From positions 34,332,971 to 34,396,970 of the forward strand of contig NC_080572.1 of the NCBI RefSeq assembly GCF_030247185.1: DNA of 64,000 nucleotides, given 5' to 3'. The notes beneath the pieces are model-generated. The model made no database searches. It was not told the DNA's origin and saw only the letters and a program-made list of their open reading frames with translations. The DNA is from Malaya genurostris (Eukaryota > Arthropoda > Insecta > Diptera > Culicidae). Shown one piece after another: positions 24,533 through 37,325 of this stretch; within the stretch, counting starts at the first letter, position 1; each line of letters starts with the position of its first letter. Both the position numbers and the translations under genes were made by a program.

Positions 24533-26384
24533 TATCAGCTGGAAAGGATACTTCTGGTTTGTCATTCAATGCAAAAGTGGAACTGTGGAAGCATACGAAT
24601 CTATAAATATGAGCAAATTTTTGCTAAAGGTTGAAGAATGTGATCGGAATGTTAGAAAAATTCACAGAATTCGGTAATATTTTACCGAATTATATACTGC
24701 TGACTGTTCAGTAATCAGTTCGGTAATTCAATTGATTGCTGACCGTTTGGTAATGGAAATTTTGTTAACCTATCAAACTGCTACCGAACAGTATTCAGTG
24801 GTGTCAGCTTACAGATGGTATGGCATTTTTTAATTTTGGTTGAAATTAAAACATAAAATCAATTTAAAAGGTTTTCGGATTTTCTAAACAAGTACAATTT
24901 TTCATCCATCGATTACGTTTTTCTATTTTAGAGTATTCATTAATTTTTCAATTGCAAAGTTTGGAAAAAATAGTTCCAGTCGTGGCTACAGTTTCATTAC
25001 TCAATAAAGATCCAAACAAAATTGTTTATCAGCTGTTGCCGGTGCCGACCCCATCTCTCGCTTTACAGAAATTACCAGAGCCTTCCAACGCACTACGCAA
25101 TCGATTGATCTATCGCAATCTATTGGTAAATTAAAGAATACTCATTAAAAATTTCAATAAGGCGTCCGTATTCCTCATGTAACCGTTGGATGACCTGTTT
25201 CATGTTCACTCCATGAAACAACTTTTTTGAAAGACTTGAATTGTACCGGTTTGAAATCCTCAAAATGGTTGCTGTTTGACAGTTAGCACTCGGCGATTAT
25301 TCATGTTTACCGTATCAATTGTATTTTTTATGGAATTCTGTGAAACCACTTGCATGCAACTGATCGTACTATAAAAATTTCCATAATTTTTGTAAACTAA
25401 AATGCATGTAATGAAATGAAATCTTAGTGTGTAAGTTTCAACGACCCCAACAACATGTAAAAATATTGAAAATTCTTTCAGTTAAGGTTTCTATTCATTT
25501 TATTCTAACAATCAAATTGAGCCAATACCCAGACCAAAAGGTATCTACATTCAGTTTTCACTTGCGAATCTACCCAGCAAATTTTACACAATAAATCTTG
25601 ATGACAAACACAATGGCCCGTCTAACCGCGTTCTGCATAGTGACAAATTTCCTCTGAAGCCGGTTGCAAATTTTATCCCACGAAACAAGAAACTAATCTT
25701 CTGATCCGCTGTATTCTAAACCCATCACGTCTCTATTTGACCGACACAAAAACACATATCTACCTCAGCTCGAAGACCCGCTCGATCGACGTCGGAACAC
25801 ATAACAACACGTCCGTAGCGCTTCTTTCCGACAATCTTCTGTTTGTCACGTTCTGCTTCCGAAAAACGTAATTAATCCTATTATCAAAATCAGATTGCTT
25901 TCGGGGTTCGGTTTTGAACCGTGTTTCAGTGCTGCTAATTCCATTTGAGGTTTTACTGGCCGGGATCCCGATAGTCCCGGTCTAAAAAGGTGCTCAGCTC
26001 ACGATTACCTATCGCAGACCGATGCAAAGCAACTCGGGCCCTGGGGATGGAATCACACTGATTTCGGCTGAATTTTTCACGATATCGTTGTCTTCATCAA
26101 ACTACCGCCAGTAAGGAAGCCAGTGCTGGGAAAGCACCAAAAATTCTAACCGAATTATCGAATCCGCTAGTCGAAAACGTCGTTTGTTAATTGAAGCGAA
26201 GGTATGATGAGTATTTTTTTGGGTTTTGAATTGAGTCGCATTGATTCAATGATCTTAGTTTATCCTAACGGGTTTTTATCTTATCAAGAATAAAAAATAA
26301 CTGCAATATCTAGTAGTATTTGGAAAAGTGTATTGAACTAGATCGAATGATAGTAATGACGAAATCGCCCATTTTCACCTTTTT
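24533..26384. other. Unassigned DNA with a weak exon-like frame
   Basis: 24660-24810 has diverged repeats of 'accgaa/ttcggta'. A plus frame at about 24952-25134 follows a TTCTATTTTAG acceptor-like site but has no family motif. 25590-26200 is less AT-rich and unique. I call no gene. Confidence 0.3.
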
Positions 26385-26850
26385 GCCTTTCTCTATAGAA
26401 AGGTATTAGAATTGCTGGAAAACCCGACTCTCGAACGGAGCCTCGGAGACCCATGGTGTTATATACCAGTCAACTCAGTTCGACGAGATCGGAAAATGTC
26501 TGTGTATGTATGTGTGTGTATGTGTGTGCACTTTTCGAAGATATTTTTACCGCTCAATTTTCTCAGAGATGGCTGAACTGATTTTAACAAAATTAGGCCC
26601 ATTTGAAAGCTACTGTCGGGTCGTTGATCAAGTGAAACGTCAAAATGTAGTGTTATCTCAAGTAAATTTTTTTTGAAAAAATCGACTTTCTGGAAGAAAA
26701 TTTGATATCCCAAAATGTCGATTTAAAAAAATATTTTTTCTAAGACTTTTGACATCCAAATTTTTTTTTCGATTTCGAAAATTTCATGTACCCCCCTATG
26801 GTGATTTTTCCAGATATATGAAAATTCCACTAAGTGGACTAAGAAAGGTT
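26385..26850 (+). mobile_element. Family A element, copy 1 of a head-to-tail trio
   Basis: The 5' hairpin GCCTTTCTCTATAGAAAGG is at 26385-26403, and the 3' end 'ccactaagtggactaagaaa' followed by ggtttt is at about 26828-26852. Non-coding. A second 5' hairpin starts within three bases of its end. Confidence 0.75.
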
Positions 26851-26852
26851 TT

Positions 26853-28249
26853 GCCTTTCTCTATAGAAAGGTATTAGAATTGCTGGAAAACCCGACTTTC
26901 GAACGGAGCCTTTGAGACCCATAGTATTATATACCATTCGACTCAGTTCGACGAAATCGGAAAATTGCTGTGTGTGTATGTGTGTGTATGTGTGTGCACT
27001 TTTCGAAGATATTTTTACCGCTCAATTTTCTCAGAGATGGCTGAACCGATTTTAACAAACTTAGGCTCGTTTGAAAGCTACTGCGGCCCATTGATCAAGT
27101 TCGAAGGTCAAATGGCTGTGACTTTTGGTTCCAGATATATTATGGTATAAATAACGTAACCGACAAAACGTGTTGTTTATTTTCCGTGCAAGTTCCTCGG
27201 AGATGGCTTAACCGATTTTAACATGTCTAGGCCCGTTTGAAAGCTATTGTTAGGCCATTGATCAAGTTCGAAGATCAAATAGCTGTGAGTTTTGGTTCCG
27301 GAGATATGATGGTATAAATGAAGTTATCGATAAAACGTGTTGTTTTTTTACTGCGCAAGTTTCTCGGAGATGGCTGAACCGATTTCAACAAGCCTACATA
27401 TGTTTGAAAGCTATTGTTGGGCATTGATCAAGTTCGAAGATCCAATGATTGTGACTTTAGGTTCCGAAGATTCTCGGAGACGGCTGAACTGATTTTACCA
27501 AACTTGGGCTCGTTTGTAAGCTACTGTCGGGCCATTGATCAAGCTCAAAGATCAAATGGCTGTGACTTTTGGTTCCGGAGATATGATTGTATAAGTGACG
27601 TAACCGACAAAAAGCGTTGTATTTTTACGCGCTCATTTTGCTCAGAGATGGCTGAACCGATTTTAACAAAATTCAGCTCGTTTGAAAGCTACTGTCAAGT
27701 TCAAAGATCAAATGGCTGTGACGTTTAGTTCCAGAGATATGATGGTGTAAGTGACGTAACCAACAAAACACGGGATCACCTGTAATTTCGTAAAGCGTTA
27801 GTGCTCAAAAGTTTAAGCACCACGAAAAATGTCCTCATTCAAAATTTGAGCTAAGCCGAATATGCTTAAGGGGTGCTGCCCGGCGGTTAAGGTTTGAAAA
27901 TTTTCGAACTTGAAAAAGCACCATAGGGGGGAGTACATGAAATTTCCAAAATCGAAAATATTTTTTGATGCCGAAACTGTTAAAATTGCATGAAACGTCG
28001 AGATTTAGAGTCATCTCAAACAAAAAATTTTTTTTTGTAAAAATCAACTGGGACTTGATTTGAATTTTGATATTTTTTCGAAGTCCCAAAAGTCGATTTA
28101 AAAAAAAAATCATTCGAGATTACACTAAATCTTGACGTTTCATGCAATTCTAAGACTTTTGGCATCAGAATTTTTTTTCGATTTCGAAAATTTCATGGCG
28201 ATTTTTCAAGATATATGAAATTTTCACTAAGTGGATTCAGGAGGGTTTT
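26853..28249 (+). mobile_element. Family A element, copy 2, with ~166-bp tandem units
   Basis: Opens with the same hairpin at 26853. Five units begin with 'gatggctgaaccgatttt' at about 27037, 27202, 27369, 27478 and 27647, spacing 165, 167, 109 and 169, so one unit is shortened. Each continues 'gcccgtttgaaagcta', 'gatcaagttcgaagatcaaa' and 'ggttccggagatatgatggt'. 27950-28200 is a long imperfect palindrome of A/T runs. The element ends 'ttcactaagtggattcagga' followed by gggttttt. Confidence 0.75.
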
Positions 28250-28250
28250 T

Positions 28251-28528
28251 GCCTTTCTCTATAGAAAGGTATTATTTTAGATTAGCATCACTCTTCTCAT
28301 ACAAATAGGCAACACAAATGTCAAGCACTAGGTTGGAAAAATGATGCCGACTGTGTGACATAAACTCTGAAGAATGCTTGTGTTAACTACTCTAATCAAT
28401 CTGAATCAATTGGTGTCAAAATTAGTGTCCGAAATTATTTAATAAAAGTATGAAATATATTTTCATGAGACTGTTCTGAAAGAAGAGAAAGGCATTATCA
28501 CACCACTAGGTGGATTAAGAAGGGTTTT
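28251..28528 (+). mobile_element. Family A element, copy 3, minimal
   Basis: Hairpin gcctttctctatagaaagg at 28251. The interior is unlike the others (no 'gatggctgaacc' block). The canonical 3' end ggcattatcacaccactagg is followed by tggattaagaagggtttttt. Only about 280 bp. Confidence 0.7.
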
Positions 28529-29545
28529 TTAAATAAAATTCAAAACATATATCGCGGTTACGTGTAAATTCGATTAATACCACGTAAAACTGAATCAATA
28601 CACATCTGATTAAAAATTAAAAGAGCGTTCGAATCACAATACAATTGCTGGTAAACAGTCGGTAATTCCCGTTAGTCATGTTTCTACCCAGCTCCTTTAT
28701 GTCTTCACAATGTAAAAGCTAATTTGGGTTTTCTAGTCCCACTAATTTTTCCCCATCAACCCGTCGCTATTCGTTAAATCACCATTTTTTTTGTTATTGT
28801 TGTTGTAGTTGCCAATTGTCCTTCCTTCCATACAACAACCGGCCACCCACCGGGGCGACAGCATCAATGAATTGTTGTATTATTTTTTGATGAAACGTCG
28901 TCGTATCACTGCCGAATGGTGCTGCTGCTGACGTGGCACATGATTTCGTCTTGTTTGCTTGACTTTTGCTGTGCTGTTTTATTCTATTTTTTCGGTTGAA
29001 ACCGGTTTGTCCTTCACATCTAATAAAATGTTTCCCTCCAGGACATGTGTACCGAATATAGCAGGCACAATGTAGCACGACAATTGGCTGCCTTGTTTCA
29101 TTTTCCGACGACACCGAGAGGAAGAGATTATATTGTTGCAGAATGGAAACACTTGAATTTAGGCATGATGGCCTCAGCCGGGACTGGGAGAGAGGAGTTT
29201 TTGGCTACCATAACAACATACGAACCTGGGGGGAAATAGTTTCGAATTTCATAACCGCCATGGCAAATTGTCGTTGGTTTGGAAAAAGCATTCGGTACAA
29301 GAATTAAGTACTGTTAAAAGTGCAATGCATGCATTGGTTGGAGCTGAAATGTGCTACAAGCATTTTCAGTATCCTTGACTATGTGGTTGAACTTGATGGG
29401 AAATTTGATCATTGCTGCTAGCTTTGAAAAATTGATTTGCACTGCAGAGAGAATGATGTTTTATGTTTTCATTCGCAAAGTTATAATATTCAATGTTGGA
29501 AGAAAAAATTAGGCCACTCGCTTACAAAAAGGACGTATCACAATT
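28529..29545. other. Unique DNA
   Basis: No repeat vocabulary. The 106-residue minus frame (28794-29114) is mostly Gln/Ser/Thr/Asn and lacks motifs, so I do not call it. It could be host intronic sequence. Confidence 0.35.
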
Positions 29546-29917
29546 AAAAACCCTTCTCAATCCACCTAGTGGTAAGATAATGCTTTTCTATTGCCATATA
29601 AATAGTCTTATTGAAATATTCATAAGATTCTATCCTCGGTCATTAGTATTGTGAGCATATCAAACATATAACATTAGCTTTCAAACAAGTCTAAGTCTTT
29701 CAAAATCTGTTCGGGCATCTCAGAGAAATTTTGGTGCATTAAAAAAAACTGCGATTTGTCGGTAACGTCACATATAAGAATACACCTTTCGAGCCATAAC
29801 CCTACTAAACTTAGTCAAAGACCACACTGTAGCCTTTAAATAAGCTTAAGTTTATCGGAACTTGTAGAGTCACCTTCGAAAGATTCTAACCGATGACGAA
29901 TGTGCTTCAAAGACAAA

Positions 29918-29971
29918 AATGGGATAAGTGATGTAACCGACTAGCTAGTCGGTTACATCACTTATCCCATT
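29918..29971. repeat. 54-bp perfect palindrome
   Basis: Arms of 27 bp with no spacer meet at ctag|ctag (29944/29945). The left arm starts aatgggataagtgatgtaac and the right arm is its exact complement. It carries the 'gtgatgtaaccgac' phrase of family A facing itself. Confidence 0.95.
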
Positions 29972-29973
29972 AT

Positions 29974-30296
29974 TTTTTTTATTCAATAATATAGTATAAT
30001 ATCAAGGCACACTGCTTAAGCTCTAAGATGCCAAGGGTATTTACTAATCTTAATTATTGTCTAACTTAAAACTAGAATAGTATCATTATATATTGTAGTA
30101 TCGGGGTCGCGGATTCTCGAGAATCCAGCTTTCAGCTGGCGATCGGTAGTGGCCGGTGAATTGAATTTAGGATGAGAAGATTCCAGATGGCGTTGGTAAT
30201 TTTCTATGTTGGCCGCATTCTTCGGTCCGTGTGGGTCCGCGGGAAACACCCCCAGGCTACGAAGGCCCGGCGGGTGGCCCGCAAGCTGGTCATCGT
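29974..30296 (-). mobile_element. 5'-truncated non-LTR retroposon with 14-bp TSD
   Basis: ACTTATCCCATTAT stands on both sides (29960-29973, 30297-30310). The insert begins with a T run (poly(A) on minus), and its minus strand ends in 'ttgaataaaaaaa'. The interior is GC-richer near 30100-30296. A partial open frame (30061-30249 minus, containing MFPADPHGPKNAANIENY) is probably the C-terminal tail of a retrotransposon protein, but I cannot name the family. Confidence 0.8.
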
Positions 30297-31049
30297 ACTT
30301 ATCCCATTATGTCTCTGAAGCCGGAAAGGACAGCCATTTAATCTTTGAACTTGATAAATGACTCAGTACTATCGCTCAAAAAAGTCTAAGCATGTAGAAT
30401 TTTGTTTAGTCAAATGGAGAATTTTGAGAAAAAAGTGATTTTTTTCGGTTACGTCTCCTATACCATTATATATCCAAAAGCAGAAGCGACAGCCAATTGA
30501 ACTTCGAACTTGATCAATAGTTTGTAGTAGTAGTTTAGTAGCTTGCATACAAGTCTAAACTTATAAAAATCGGTCCAATCATCTTTGAGAAAATCGAGTG
30601 GCTAGAAAAAAGAGCATTTTGTCGGTTACGTAACTGATACCTTTATATCTCCGGAACTAGAAATGATAGTTTTCTAGATCTTCGTACTTGATCAGTGGAG
30701 ATTAGAGTAATTTTCAACGAACGAGATTTTTTTTTAATTCAGCCGTCTTTAAGAAAATCGAGCGGTAAAAAAAATTGCGTTTGTCGGTTACGTTACTTAT
30801 AGCATTGTGTCTCCGGAAGAGAAACATGATAAATGTAGCATAAATACGAACCTATGTTTATGGAAATCGATTTAACCATCTCCAAGAAAATTGAGCGGTA
30901 AGAAAATGTTTGAAAGATGCCATTTTCCGATCGCGTCGAGCAGAGTCAAATGGTATGGGTCTCCGAGCTTAGTAAAGTCGATTTTTTCTTGCAATTCTTT
31001 TACCATTCTATCGGTATATGCCTTTCAAATAGAGATTTTCTTATTAAAA

Positions 31050-32928
31050 ACGTGATTAATCCACCTAGCAGTGAGATGATACCTTTTTTTATCAATACGC
31101 ATGTGTTTTTGCATGGATATTCTTAGGTGTTTTAGTTCTCATGACATTATTTTAATTATCGTCGTTTTAAACGGCAAATTGAGATTTTAATCACTCATTA
31201 CCCTGTAATGCCGAAACTGCAAAACATATCGAATTTCAATCTTAGCGTGTGACAATCGATTGAACATTCCATGAGATGTCGAAGTAAGTTCCACTTTAGA
31301 GTTTTTCGTCGTTATTTATGGTACTTCCAGAGCCATTCAGGAATTAGCATAGCCCAAAATGATTCGAATGGCCATAAATTATTACGCCAAACAATTTACA
31401 TGAAATTTATAAACTCATCATCTGTAATTCCAGAATCGGATAAAATTCACAAATTTTGTATGGGACCTTAAGTCCTGTAATATTTGTTTTTGAAGTTCGA
31501 TTTGGTCTTTTTTGAGAAAATAATTGAGCTTTGAGAATCGATTCGATACTGGAACCGGAATTCTAAAATCGGTGTAGCCGAAATCAGTTAAATTCACCTG
31601 AGGAGTGTGTAGACATCTTTGAGAAATTGTAGTGCGAATTAAAATTTGGGGATACATTCCGAATCCAAAAACGAATACCGCTCAAACTGAAATAAATTTA
31701 TTTGGTAATCGACTATCCAAATCTGCAAACCCGATAAACCTGATTAATTTATGTGAAATGGACATTTTTATACTAATCACCCTGCATTTTCTAAACCAGA
31801 AGTCGGATCTGACTAAAAAGTAAGAGGTTTTATAGGATTTTAAGACTTCTCATTTGAATCATAGATGATTCTTAGATTTCATTTGAATCTTAGATCGGTT
31901 CAGCCATCTACAAGAAAAATTAATTGCATTATTTTAATTTCGTTTCACATATCATCCTGTGGTTCCGCAATCAGAAGTCGGATCCAAACGTAATTCAGGA
32001 ACCTTGTTTGGGAGTATACGACTTTTCATATGAATCTGAGTTTGTAGAAAACGGTTTAACCATCTCCGAGAAAATTGAGTGAAATTATTTGTCACACACG
32101 CATTTGCTGATCTCGACGAACTGAGTCGTATGGTATATGGAAGTCATGTTCTTCCAGCATTTGTTGCTGTAAATAGTTTAAATCAATATAATTATGGAAT
32201 TACTTCCAACTCGATAATGCTGGTATCATCTGGCATGTATGCCATATTCGAAAGATTATGTTGCCAAAAATGAACCGTGCTAAAATTGGTCCGAGGCAAA
32301 TTGTCATAAAAAAGGATGCTGTACACAGTCTTTTTGGTACTTAGAAACAATTATATGTAACAGTTTAAAAAATCGTGTTTCATGTTGCTCCCAAGCATTG
32401 CTTTTTCATACAGCGCTCAAAATTCCTTCTACTGGAATAAGGCTTACACAAAAATATCGATATCTCCGTTAAAAATGGACGGATTTTAACAATCTATGGG
32501 TTGTTGGATAGGTATTACCGAGCGAAATCTAAGTCTGGAAACATATTCTGTTTTCAAGGTCAAATGTGACAGATACTGTCAAAAAACTGAAAATTTTGAC
32601 ATAAAACTTCGTATAACTTAATAAGTAAACATCCGATCTCAAAACCATTCAATAGCGTTCTGGGTGACGGGGAGACCTTTCATTTGCGACCAGTTTGATC
32701 AAAATCGGTCCAGCCATCTCTGAGATCTCGACCTCTTAGTTGACAACACACATACGGACACACACACATACACACACACATACACACACACACACACACA
32801 GACATTTGCTCAGTTCGTCGAGCTGAATCGATTGGTATATGACATTCGGCCCTCCGGGCCTCGGAAAATTTTTCGAAAGTTTGAGCGAATTCTATACCTA
32901 TTTTTTATATATATAAAAAAGGTAAAAA
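31050..32928 (-). mobile_element. Family B element, copy 1
   Basis: The plus strand begins cgtgattaatccacctagca followed by gtgagatgatacc and ends with 'tctatacctattttttatat' plus the AT hairpin up to ggtaaaaag. It has the same architecture as family A (hairpin-rich 5' end; CTAGGTGG motif near the 3' end), but different sequence. A (CA)n tract is at 32758-32800. It is paralogous over its length with 33617-35301. Non-coding. Confidence 0.7.
32758..32800. repeat. (CA)n microsatellite
   Basis: Imperfect CA repeat with interspersed TA steps, in the same relative place as the GT tracts of family A elements. Confidence 0.9.
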
Positions 32929-33427
32929 GCGACATTGAGAGAAGACTACTTTGTCCCGAAGTTGTTATGGAAAAAGGTTTTCCTCCCCTCCACAAAGCGA
33001 TTATTGAGCGAGACCGGGGCTAGACCGGACTCCGGGTTGAATACAATTATTTCGATCCATGGATTGGCTTTGCAAACGCGCTTTCATGTGATAGACAGAC
33101 GTCAGTTAGGTATCTAAGAATTTTAACTCCATTGTATTCATTCTTAATTTTTGTGTTTTGCACCATAACGAGTCCGATGTTGCCGCAGTTCCAGAAATAT
33201 TGGATTTTGGGTTGGTCACTACTGCGTGACTTGGTACGAAAACTTATGCATATTTGTCCAAATCACAAATTGGGAATTGTAGCGGAAGATTGAATCTACA
33301 CAATGCAATGCACATTGCAATGGTAGGGATAACTTGGGTAAAAACTCTTATGTATTTGCAAGTACGAGCGGAACAATCAGATGGGGTCGCTGTTTCCGAA
33401 AAAAGATGACTTTATTCTAGATGTAGC
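32929..33427. other. Short spacer with a family D fragment
   Basis: 33180-33300 ('tccagaaatattggattttg' and 'acaaattgggaattgtag') resembles 50310-50420. This suggests a fragment of the family D element inserted at 49973-50514. Confidence 0.4.
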
Positions 33428-35910
33428 CCTAGCACCTAGTGGTTCTTATTGCCTTTCTCTTGTCATTCAAACAGTCTCATTGAAACATAATTTCTTCATT
33501 AGTTTAATTTCTAACGCGAATTTGGGCTAGTTTCGGCACACATTCAACAACATTCTCGAAATCAAAAGTATAATTAAATATACACTTGCACTTCATCATT
33601 GGACATTTTCTGAAAAACGTGCTTAATCCACCTAGCAGTGAGATGATACCATTTTTATCAATCCGTATGTGTTTTTTGCGTGAATATTTTTCGGTATTTC
33701 AGTTCCCATCGACGTTAATGGTCATCGTTCTAAACGGCAGATTGTAATTTTAATCACTCATTAGCCTGTAATGTCGAAACTGCAAATCAAATCGAATTTG
33801 AATCTAAACGTGTGACAATCGATTGAAAATTCCATGAGATGTCGAAGTAAGTTCCACTTTAGAGTTTTTCTTCATTATTTACGGTACTTCCAGAGCCAGT
33901 ATTCAGAAACTAACATAACCCAAAACGATTCGTATGGTCATAAATTAATATGACAAACAATTTCCAAAAGTTTTGAGTCCAACTTTGTAGCTTTTTGGGA
34001 TTGTCATCTCCTAAAAAAAACAAAATTCACCTGAGGAGCTGTATAGTTTTCATTTGAGTCAAAATGTTTGAAAATCAATGCAGACATCTTTGAGAAATCG
34101 TAGTGCGAATCAAATTTTTGGGTACCTTCCGAATCGAAAACTGAATACCGCTTAAACTGAAATAAATGTATTTGGTAATCGTCTATCCAAATCTGCAAGC
34201 CCGATAAATCTGATTAATTTATGTGAAATGGACATTTTTATACTAATCACACTGTATCTTCAAAGTCGGATCTAACTAAAAAGCAAGATGTTTTATAGGA
34301 TTCCAAGACCTTTCATTTGAATCTTAGATGGTTCTTAGATTAATTTTAAATCTTAGATCGGTTCAGTCATCTACGAGAAAATGAGTTACATTTTAATTTC
34401 ATTTCACATATCATGCTGTAGTTCCGAAACCAAAAGTCGGATCCAAATGAAATTCAGCAACCTTGTTTGGTATTAATCTGAGTTTGTAGAAAACGGTTGA
34501 GCCATCTCCGAAAAAATTGAGTGAAATTATTTGTCACAAACGCATTTGCTGATCTCGACGTACTGATTCGAATGGTATATTGGTGTTATGTTCTTCCAAT
34601 ATTTATTGCTGCAAGTAGTTTATATCAATGTTATTATGGAATTGCTTTCAACTCGAAAATGCTGCCATCATCTAGTTTACATATGTCATATTCGAACGAT
34701 TATGTTGCCAAAAACGAAACGTGCTAAAATTGGTTCGAGGAAAATGTCATGAAAAAGGATGCTGTACACAGTCTTTTTGGTATTTAGAAACAATTGTATG
34801 TAACAGTATAAAAAATGTTTCACGTTGCTCCCAAGCATTGCTTTATCATATAGCGTTCAAAACTTCTACTGCAGAAATAAGGCAAAAGGTCGCTTACACA
34901 AAAAAATCGATATCTCCGTTAAAAATGGACGGATTCTAACAATCTATGGCTTATTGGAGAGCTATTACCGTGCAGAATCTAAGTCTAAAAACATATTTTG
35001 TTTCAAGGTGAATTGTGACAAATATTGTCAAATTTTGGCATAAAATTTCGAATAACTAAAAAAGTAAACATCCTATCTCAAAACCATTCAATAGCGTTCG
35101 GGGCGACGTTTCATTTGTGACTAGTTTGATCAAAATCGATCCAGTCATCTCTGAGATCCTGACCACTTTGTTGACAACACACATACGGACGTTTGCTCAG
35201 CTGAATCGATGGTATATGACACTCGGCGCTCCGGGCCCCTGAAATTGTTTCTAAAGTTTGAGCGAAATCTATACCTATTTTTTATATTTATATGAAGAGG
35301 TAAAAATATGTGGATAGAGAGAAGACGATTTCTCGGTTACGTCACTTTACTATTATATCTTCGAGACCGGAAGTGTCTGAAATTTGATCTTCGAACTCGA
35401 TCACTGATGCAATAGTAGCTTTCAAACAAGCCAAGGATAGTTGAAATCGGTTCAGCCATCTTTGAGAAAATTGAGTGTAGAGAATAATGCAATTTATTGG
35501 CTACTTATTTTGCACCATTATATCTCCGGAATCTAAAGCGACAGCCACATGATGTTTGAAATCGATTCATAAATTAAAAGTAGATCTAAAACGAGCCTAA
35601 GCTTGAGATAATCGGATTTGCAACATCTGAAAAAAAAATGCGAAGATAAGAAATACTTTTTTTCGATTACGTCCTTTATATCGTTATATCTCTGGATTCG
35701 AAAGTGGAAAATCCCAAAAGTAGCTTTCAAACGAGTCTAAGTGTGTTAATTGTGTGTGGCCTAGCCATCGATAAAATTGAGGGAAGAAAAATACACTATC
35801 ATACACACATACACATGCACACACAGACATTATCCGATCTTGTCGTGCTAATTTGAATTGTATATAACTCTGGGGGTTTCTAGAGCTTCGTCGGTTTTCC
35901 AGCATTTTTT
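33428..35910 (-). mobile_element. Family A element (minus) split by family B copy 2
   Basis: 33428-33600 is the inverted family A 3' section (cacctagtggttcttattgc, then ctttctcttgtcattc, with 'aacagtctcat'). 35310-35910 supplies the rest (inverted 'gatctccggaatctaaag', 'tcgttatatctctgg', (CA)n and 'gtcggttttccagc'). The family B copy sits between, so it probably inserted into this element. Confidence 0.55.
33617..35301 (-). mobile_element. Family B element, copy 2
   Basis: Begins cgtgcttaatccacctagca followed by gtgagatgatacc and ends near aagaggtaaaaa. It is collinear with 31050-32928, with several indels, and lacks most of the (CA)n tract. Both copies share 'gtcgaagtaagttccacttt', 'aaatttatttggtaatcg'-like text and 'aaaaatggacggattttaac'. 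Confidence 0.7.
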
Positions 35911-37325
35911 TTGTTTTTTTTTATTCTATATTTAAAAAAAATCTGCAGAAAGTTTTCTTTCTATTGATTCGTAGTTTCAACAAAGCAATCCAAATAACTG
36001 GAATTTTATAACCTAATCTGAGCATTGGATTTATTCTTGTAAAAATTAGCCAGTGATATTCTGTATTCTATTATTATTGTTAAATGACGGCAAAATAAGT
36101 GATTGATTCGCAATTTAGGATTTCAAAGGTATGATGATTTGGTTTCTTGCGAATTTGAAAAAAATAATTATCATTTTAAAATTTATTTATTTTCGTATTT
36201 AGCCTATACTCCAAAAGAGAAGAATGAATAATATCGGTATCGCAGAATAACAATAACAAGAAATTATCATAATTACCTTCAGTAAATCGAGAAGGCGAAA
36301 GTTTGGATAATAAGTTTCAAACCTCTCGGGTTAAACGCGTATAATTTCCAAAAATGAATTATAAATCAACCGAAATATTCTAACGCCTGGAGGCTATCAA
36401 TCGGGATGTGGTAGATATCCCATTAAGCCATACCATACCTAACTTATTTACAGCACGGTAAAAGTTTCCCGGACCTTGAGGCTCTCAGGGACCAAACGGT
36501 ACCAACCACAGGAGCCAATTTCTCAAGTGAGCTGTCCTGAACTCTCAATTCATCACCGCGGATCCGAAAAGCCAACCGCAAAAGCTAGATTATTATACCG
36601 AAGCAGGTATCCTTTTTGGTGGGGCCGTCACCGCTTTCAGCGCCAATAAATATTTGATCAGCGTAAAGTGTGTACTTTGCGGAGCGCTTTCAAAACCGAA
36701 AGCCGAACGAGTAAACTAAGGGAAAGGCTTTGTTAGTATCCGTACCTGTGGAAATTGAAAAGAAAATTTCACTGCATACAGGTACCGTGCCGAGAAGTCA
36801 CACTCCAAAGGGAATCACACCAACCGACATATTCAAATACACACGGCTAAGTTTGCTACAGTGTAACATGTGTATGTTTTTACAGGATACAGTTTTTTTT
36901 TCTCGGCGGCATCAAGCTCCTACACATGGTGAACACAGACAGCACTCTGTCGAGTGTGATACGATAATTAGCCTTCACTTTACATCTTTTTCGCATATCA
37001 GTTTCCGGATGAGGGCATTAGTCCACTCTTGCCGGTATCCGGAAAACCTCGGCTTCAGACTGCACAGTACGGCCAAAGTGAGTGGCAGCAGAGCTAGATG
37101 GATGAGAAAATGATGATAATTCTGTTTACTGATAACGTTGGAAGCACTGCTAGTGCGGGATTTTCTCCAGAAGAGATGATATCGTAAGACGAGTGGTTTT
37201 AGAGTTTAATATGCCAAGAAGAAAAAAACGCGAATGCACTGAATAAGGTTGTAATAATGTAATTTTGATGGCTGTTATGTGGTGAAAATTGCGTATGACT
37301 TGAGAAACTAGTAGGGTGAGATTTT
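35911..37325. other. Mostly unique DNA; 36440-37130 less AT-rich
   Basis: The plus frame 36730-37113 (127 codons) lies in a moderately GC-richer stretch but has no family motif and unusual composition, so I do not call it. No transposon ends are seen. Confidence 0.35.

Larger units (their letters stand above)
29552..31045 (-). mobile_element. Family A element, minus orientation, interrupted by a retroposon
   Basis: Starts with the inverted 3' end (aacccttctcaatccaccta followed by gtgg) and contains inverted units 'accgacaaa', 'atttctccggaactag' and 'ccatctttgagaaaatcgag' repeated between 29700 and 30920. Near 31020 it reaches a degenerate 5' hairpin (tatgcctttcaaatagag). A 54-bp perfect palindrome at 29918-29971 and the insertion at 29974-30296 split it. 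Confidence 0.65.

Noticed and set aside
28794..29114. 106-residue minus-strand frame
   Set aside because: Low-complexity composition and no family motif.
36730..37113. 127-residue plus-strand frame
   Set aside because: No recognisable motif; composition does not stand out from other chance frames.
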